From: Dryococelus australis
Taxonomy: Eukaryota > Arthropoda > Insecta > Phasmatodea > Phasmatidae
Reading direction: 5' to 3'
Assembly: GCA_029891345.1 (NCBI GenBank)
Contig: CM057009.1
Coordinates: 302,723,466-302,787,465 of the forward strand
Length of the DNA: 64,000 nt
A program made the position numbers and the translations under genes. Under the pieces are notes generated by a model. The model saw only the letters and a list, made by a program, of their open reading frames with translations, was not told the DNA's origin and searched no databases. Position 1 is the first letter of the stretch; every line of letters begins with the position of its first letter. This document shows, piece by piece, positions 58,936 to 64,000 of the stretch.

Positions 58936-59172
58936 GTTTTCCATTATGATGGTACTTGTACCAGACGTTACACGTTATCCAATTCTGCAAAGGTAGTTGT
59001 GTCCAAAAAAGTCTAGATATATCGGTATATTAATCTTGAATAGATTTTTTTGTACACTCGCCATCATTTCGATAATGGTACTTGTACCAGATGTTGGTAC
59101 TGGTAATTCATCTCTACAATGGGTGTTGGTATCAACAATCAAGGTATATTAGTACATTAAGATTGAATCCAT
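58936..59172 (+). repeat. ~125-bp tandem duplication with palindromic cores
   Basis: atgatggtacttgtaccaga near 58948 recurs as gataatggtacttgtaccaga near 59074, and ggtatattaatcttgaat is echoed as ggtatattagtacattaagattgaat. The palindrome ggtacttgtacc could form hairpins. Non-coding. Confidence 0.55.
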
Positions 59173-59464
59173 CTTTGGCTATCTTTGGTTTGATTTTTTA
59201 AATATATAATAAAAGTTTATTATAAAATGCTGATTAACGTGATGTTTAAAAAAATCATGAAATTTATTTACATTGTTTGGTGTACCAACAGTTAAGCAAA
59301 GTTAAGAAGGCTAAAGTGTTTAATAAAAAATACTGCAGTCAGGCCGACAAATAATTGTGGGTGTGCAAACAGAGTTCTGCTATTGGCTAGCCACTCATTG
59401 GCAACAATTTACAGGGAATTCGAATATTATTTAATCAAATTATTATTTTTTATTTACAAAAGTA
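59173..59464. other. Spacer before the helicase 3' end
   Basis: Includes an AATAAA-type signal on the minus strand just past the helicase stop (about 59449). No gene. Confidence 0.4.
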
Positions 59465-62313
59465 TTACATTTTTGGAAGTGACAATAGACTATTGTAGGT
59501 TCTATCATACTTACAAAAATGTTTGTCAAGTCTGTCGCAAACTTCCTGGTAAAAAAATATAAATTTGGTTTCGAGAAACAAATTCTTATTATTTTCGTAC
59601 CACATTGAGTCAATAATATGCCCCCCCCCCCCAAATAGAGGGGTTGCTTTGCTGTGACTACCAAGTTCCACCTTGTCGAGCAAGCAATCGACTAGCAGGT
59701 TATTCGGATTGAACTGAACGCAATGGAAACGTTTCATGATGGGAAGTAATCAACTCATCCTGGCCATGTCCACGACCAAAAGCATTCTCTGCCTGGTGAT
59801 TATAGGTTTAGTAGTTATTGGTAATTCGACTGACTTCTTTGAGTATATTAACATCATTAGCATACAAACCATGTTACAAAACACTTTGAAATGGCTGGCA
59901 TTGATTGAGTCCAACTCATCGATGCATACACATGTGTTGTGACTCAAGGCGACTGATAGGGGATCGTGATTGTTGTGTGGGATCTTGGCTGAATTCAATG
60001 TGAGATGTAGGGATCCCCATGCTGTGTAGCTTCAAAAGAACATCCGAAAAAATGTTTTTTCCTTCACCCATCTTACCATAAAGTACCATGGAATTCCGCA
60101 ACTGATTACCTCGCTAATTTAAGATGCCAATAACTTCATTAGAGTGACTATTAAGTCCATGTTGAATTCGCCATATAAGATCACGGATGAAAATACAATG
60201 TACACATGGTCCAAGTCCTTGGTAAGTAACAAGTCGTCTTCGGGTGTGGATTGGTACTCTCTTGAGTAGACATTCAAATGTTTGTAGAGATCATAAAGTT
60301 CTTTGAGATGGTGCTACTGAAGCTTTGGCTCAATATGAACAGGAAGGTGAACTCGCAATTTTTTGCAAAATGATCGCAGTAAATTAGCGAGGTCATTTAT
60401 ATTATTCATGTATGCAGGTTGGCCAATGAGTTCAATTACATGTTGTTTCATATCATCGTAAATTTCGAAGCGATTTTCATGTAAATATTGAAAAAAATGT
60501 CCATCTGCATTGGGATTATGAAACCCCATATGCAACAAACACTAAAAGATGACAACTCATTACATACAAATTCATCTTTGCCTCGATCTCCAAACTTCAA
60601 GAGTTGCACCACAAAGCCGAAATTATCCTTATTGAGCGGCTCATTTCCATCACCCATTGCAGACGTTGAACTTGCCAACAGTGATATTCGAAAACTGGAC
60701 TTGGGACTATATGGCTTTGGCGACACAGTATCTATCAGCAAGGAAAATGTAGCCACAATTTTTTCAGTTTGTTTGGCATTATCATCGTCAATGAGTTGTT
60801 TTTGCTTTACATGCAAAAATTTCTCAACCATTTCATAAAAAGAATTCATAGACTGCTAAGTGTTGAATGGTGTGGTCGTTCTTTCATCGTCATTATCAAT
60901 TTCCGTACCATAATCATGTTCATGGGACTAGTCTCCTTCTCTACCACCAACACCTTTTGTTTCTTATGCCATTCTTTACCAAATCACAAAACTGAAGAAT
61001 GTTTTTCGAGTCAAACATAAAGTTGGCCAAACTTAGTAGCTTTGGCATCTATTGTCCAAAAATGGAATGTATAAATGGAGTAACTCGTTTCAGGCTCACC
61101 ATGTTTTTCTGAGTTAGAATATACAGCAAGTACACAAACATCTTGAAGCCAATAGCCAATTTGGTGCCGATAATGAGCTTTAAATTTTCTATGAGTGTTG
61201 GAGGCCATTTGCAGTTTAGAGTCAAATAATTTAACATAACCACAACATTTTCATAATGTAGTCGAGAGGTTTGAAATCAGGTTCGATCAATGCATACTGC
61301 TTAGCCACAATGTTTGAAAATATTGGGCAGAGTAACATCACCATCAACTTGTTGTATTGCAAAACCGCGATAAGAAATGTGGCAATTTATCATAGATGTC
61401 CAAACACAGGTCTTGAATGTGAGGGAGATGGACCAGGGTGATTATCGGATTTGGAATGTCGTAATGGTGCTTGATAGCCACCATACATGCCAGTGAAGTC
61501 GAAGCTGTTTCAAATACATTTAGTAATTGGTTAAACCCATACCCATTGCGAAGGACTTGGTGACCTACATGGTCGAGAACTGCCTCGTACTCTTGTATTT
61601 TGAGACTAAAGGACAACTCGCTTTCGCAAACGATCGAAAACTTTCCATTGTCAAACAACACCAAGTTGCTACATCGTCTCGTCAATAAAATGTCAGAAAA
61701 GAATAAATAATTCGCCTTACAAGCTGTCACTGATGACAAATTATTATTTTTTATTCCCAGACGAATCCCCGTTATCACCACGCTCTCGACCGTTGGATTC
61801 GCCAAAGATAACGCATTTGTACACATTGAACAGGTTTGTCCAGTCGAGAGGTCCTTTAAAAAAATAACAAAGCAAAAAGTAAAGAACGTCGGTCTTGTAG
61901 AATCCCGTGTACAAGTGATTGATTACATTTTCGTGGGTTCACCAACTGCTCAATAAGAACTTTGCGTACCAGTTCAGGTTGAAAAGCTTGAACACACATC
62001 GAATCAATTTTATTAAATTTTTACTGTCGATGTAGCGAACAAGCAATGACAACATGCTTGTCACATAACCGCGATTCAACATCTCCGATAAAACAAAGAC
62101 GAACTAGTCGTAATTTCCTTTAAACGTATCCGATGATGCAGGTCGTGATAACCATTTTCATAAAGGATATTCTTCACCTCTGTTGTATTCACATTCATAG
62201 CTATATTCTTCATCTCTACTTCGTTTCGAACCATTTTTGGAATATTTATTTATTTTTCTGATCTTGTCATCGCCGTTGTTGCTTACCCAAAACCCACTGG
62301 TTCCACCATTCAT
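59465..62313 (-). pseudogene. Superfamily 3 / D5-like helicase of a large dsDNA virus
   Basis: The minus-strand gene starts with ATG at 62313-62311 (MNGGTSGFWV) and ends at 59465. The P-loop GKMGEGKN (60077-60054) has the GxxxxGK(S/T) shape, with Asn in place of the Ser/Thr. Walker B-like CIDELD is at about 59926-59909, and an ITTKPIIT sensor-like strand follows about 40 residues later. A final KRFHCVQFNP segment is like the Arg-finger end of SF3 domains. The gene is frameshifted at least eight times (pieces 61826-61344, 61243-61011, 60849-60314, 60101-59916, 59998-59750, 59737-59465). Such helicases unwind DNA at forks in NCLDV and some other large viruses. The large N-terminal part is not recognised. 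Confidence 0.6.
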
Positions 62314-62404
62314 TTACCCCAACAATGATGTTTATCCTTTTAATTACGATATTATTTGCTTTGCAATAACATGAGTAGAATATGAATGTCATGTAAAATA
62401 AGTT

Positions 62405-63773
62405 TTATTCTTCAGCCAATAAACCATCGATGAGTGCATGCATGAAATTTTCTTTGTAATGATCAAAGTCAATATCGGGTAGTCATATCGCCTCCTCGAA
62501 ACGATCAATCAGATACAATTGATTTTTACTAAATGGGTAAAATTCACGATCGTAAAAAGGAACCTGATGTTCGGCACTTCCTAACACATACTCGGAGAAG
62601 ATGATGTATGAAGTGTCCAGTTTTGCCGCATTAAAGAAAGTATTCTCCAACTGGTTTGTCTCAAATTGAAAATCTATCTCGATTGTGCTGACTACAATTC
62701 GTACATCTTGGTAATTACACCCACATCGTAACTTCCACTTCAACTTTCAATTTTGTGAGTAATTTCTCCATCAACACACACAATGAAATATGAAGTGATA
62801 TATTCAAATCCAAACCTGTACTCGGTGGATTCAATGGATGACTTTACCCAACCTTCCTCGCAATAACCACCGACGTCGTTTCCCATTTGCACCATATGGC
62901 CATTTGCCACAATCGATTTCTTGTCATTTCGCATTTGCCTGATTGCCTGATCGATGAACGTGCATCGTCTGAAGTATTCATCCATCCGATCGAGTTTTAA
63001 AGAAAAAACTTCTCTCGATGAACTGCAAGGTATGGAAACTACGATGACTTCACCTTCCTTGAAGGGACCATAAAAGGGAACAAAATACACGAGTTCGTCC
63101 TTTTAGTGTCCATATATTGATGGGACTTAGTTTTTGAAATGATCATACATGCTCAGCCATGTGGAAACGTGATCTTGGATGGTGGGCAAGGAACACTCTG
63201 CTGGATTATCCAACACAAACTTGATTGCCAACCCCTCGTTCGATTGCGAGTAGAGGTGAAAAAGGTGGCAAAAAAATACATGTGGACTGAAAAAATCCAT
63301 TACTATGGGTAGAACTAGGTGAAAGTTGGCCTTTTCGGGCCACTGAGTCACCAGACAAGATCCTTTGATGTAAAATGGAAACATGGCTGCAGGAACATTC
63401 TCGACAAACTCAATCACACGATCACACCAAACAATGTTCTCTTTGTACGAGTCGAAATTGTGTTCCTTGTCGATGTCAAAGTCCAACATTATGTGTTGGT
63501 TAGCCAAACTTTTTTTCTGTGCAACCGGCCACAATCGTACTCTGGTCCACACTATAACAAAATACAGTAACGAAAGGGCAAAATTTCCTCCGGGGTGATT
63601 TTATCGAGTGCACTGGATTCGACAGTGGAGATGATTTTGTTTCGATCGTATTTGGTGTCATAACAACCTACGAGTTGCATTATTGTGCGATCCAGATTCG
63701 CATCGACAGTCACTTGGCCAATTTCCTCAATGCGTTTGATAATTTTCTCAATATGATCCCTCTCCTCGTCCAT
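62405..63773 (-). pseudogene. Possible AEP-type primase of the same virus
   Basis: ATG 63773 overlaps the stop of the preceding gene by a few bases. The second piece (63552-63127) has LDFDID at about 63486-63469 and NFHLVLP at 63327-63307, roughly 50 residues apart. A DxD followed by (S)xH-hhP is the pattern of archaeo-eukaryotic primases. Two TAA codons and then frame-consistent sequence (63090-62740) follow. A final shifted frame (62743-62405) ends in GLLAEE, where the TAA stop overlaps an AATAAA signal. The third AEP motif was not found, so the call is tentative; the alternative is an unrelated viral protein. Confidence 0.4.
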
Positions 63774-63774
63774 T

Positions 63775-63963
63775 TTACTCGAGACAATAATACTTTTTGC
63801 GAAATGAGACGTATATCAGAATACTTACAAACAAGATCAAAACAAAAATGTTGATCGGAGCTGTATACAGGAAAAAATTTAGGCTGTATTCTCTCGCCAG
63901 AAATGCAGAATACAAACAGTCGAGATTATTCTGCAAGTATTCGTTGGTTTTGTCCGACAACAT
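63775..63963 (-). CDS. Small membrane protein, virus-like
   Basis: A 62-codon intact frame begins MLSDKTNEYLQNNLDCLY and ends with a 24-residue hydrophobic segment (PINIFVLILFVSILIYVSF) plus a basic RKKYY tail. This is the layout of a C-terminally anchored or type II/III membrane protein. Its TAA stop overlaps the A of the next gene's ATG region (within 3 bp). The tight head-to-tail spacing is typical of compact viral genomes. Family unknown; it may continue upstream if the start lies further out. Confidence 0.45.
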   Translation of the reverse strand: MLSDKTNEYLQNNLDCLYSAFLAREYSLNFFLYTAPINIFVLILFVSILIYVSFRKKYYCLE

Positions 63964-64000
63964 CGACTTGTAGTGTTTGGCTGGAAGAAAAACAATTTAT

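Overview
This is a eukaryotic, almost certainly invertebrate-animal, window: AT-rich, with very sparse coding sequence, GT-AG introns and many decayed mobile elements. There are no operons, rRNA or tRNA genes. The host species cannot be fixed from the sequence. The element mix (Ty3/Gypsy, Tc1, Merlin, a tRNA-derived SINE, Polinton, and a large dsDNA virus fossil) fits an arthropod, crustacean or mollusc genome. The only host gene parts I can support are two phase-compatible minus-strand exons (24660-24940 and 25248-25435) and a possible minus-strand last exon (12470-12578).

Layout, left half. 1-3.3 kb: a repeat (1156-2170) whose inverted partner lies at 20430-21420, then a pogo/jerky-like transposase remnant with a PHD-like tail. 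3.96-10.64 kb: a minus-strand Ty3/Gypsy element between two diverged LTRs, with gag knuckle, protease, RT, RNase H and integrase in order. 13.07-17.40 kb: a second Gypsy element, plus strand, with its 5' LTR and cut off early in RT. 17.4-18.65 kb: an unclassified GC-richer repeat. 19.2 kb: a SINE. 21.78-23.30 kb: a Tc1-like element. 23.39-23.82 kb: a fold-back MITE.

Middle. 26.59-39.55 kb: a degraded Polinton/Maverick (adintovirus-like) element bounded by a ~330-bp inverted repeat. On the minus strand lie a DDE integrase, a conserved accessory gene and a packaging ATPase. On the plus strand lie a phospholipase A2-like protein, an adenovirus-type protease, a minor capsid (penton-like) protein, a major capsid remnant and another conserved Polinton protein. 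No protein-primed DNA polymerase was found. The interior also holds a low-complexity pseudogene and a long minisatellite. 40-46.3 kb is dominated by tandem repeats around a Merlin/IS1016-type transposase.

Right end. From about 49.2 kb to the window edge is a compact, intron-poor, two-strand gene cluster that looks like an integrated and decayed large dsDNA virus. It includes a family B DNA polymerase with exonuclease motifs I-III, motif B, motif C and KKxY in order (50.9-54.1 kb, plus), a P-loop helicase of superfamily 3/D5 type (59.5-62.3 kb, minus), a possible AEP-type primase (62.4-63.8 kb, minus), a small membrane protein, a secreted cysteine protein and several unknown genes. All carry stops or frameshifts. 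The family is unresolved; a Nimaviridae/Naldaviricetes-like or other large-virus origin is inference only. The cluster probably continues past position 64000.
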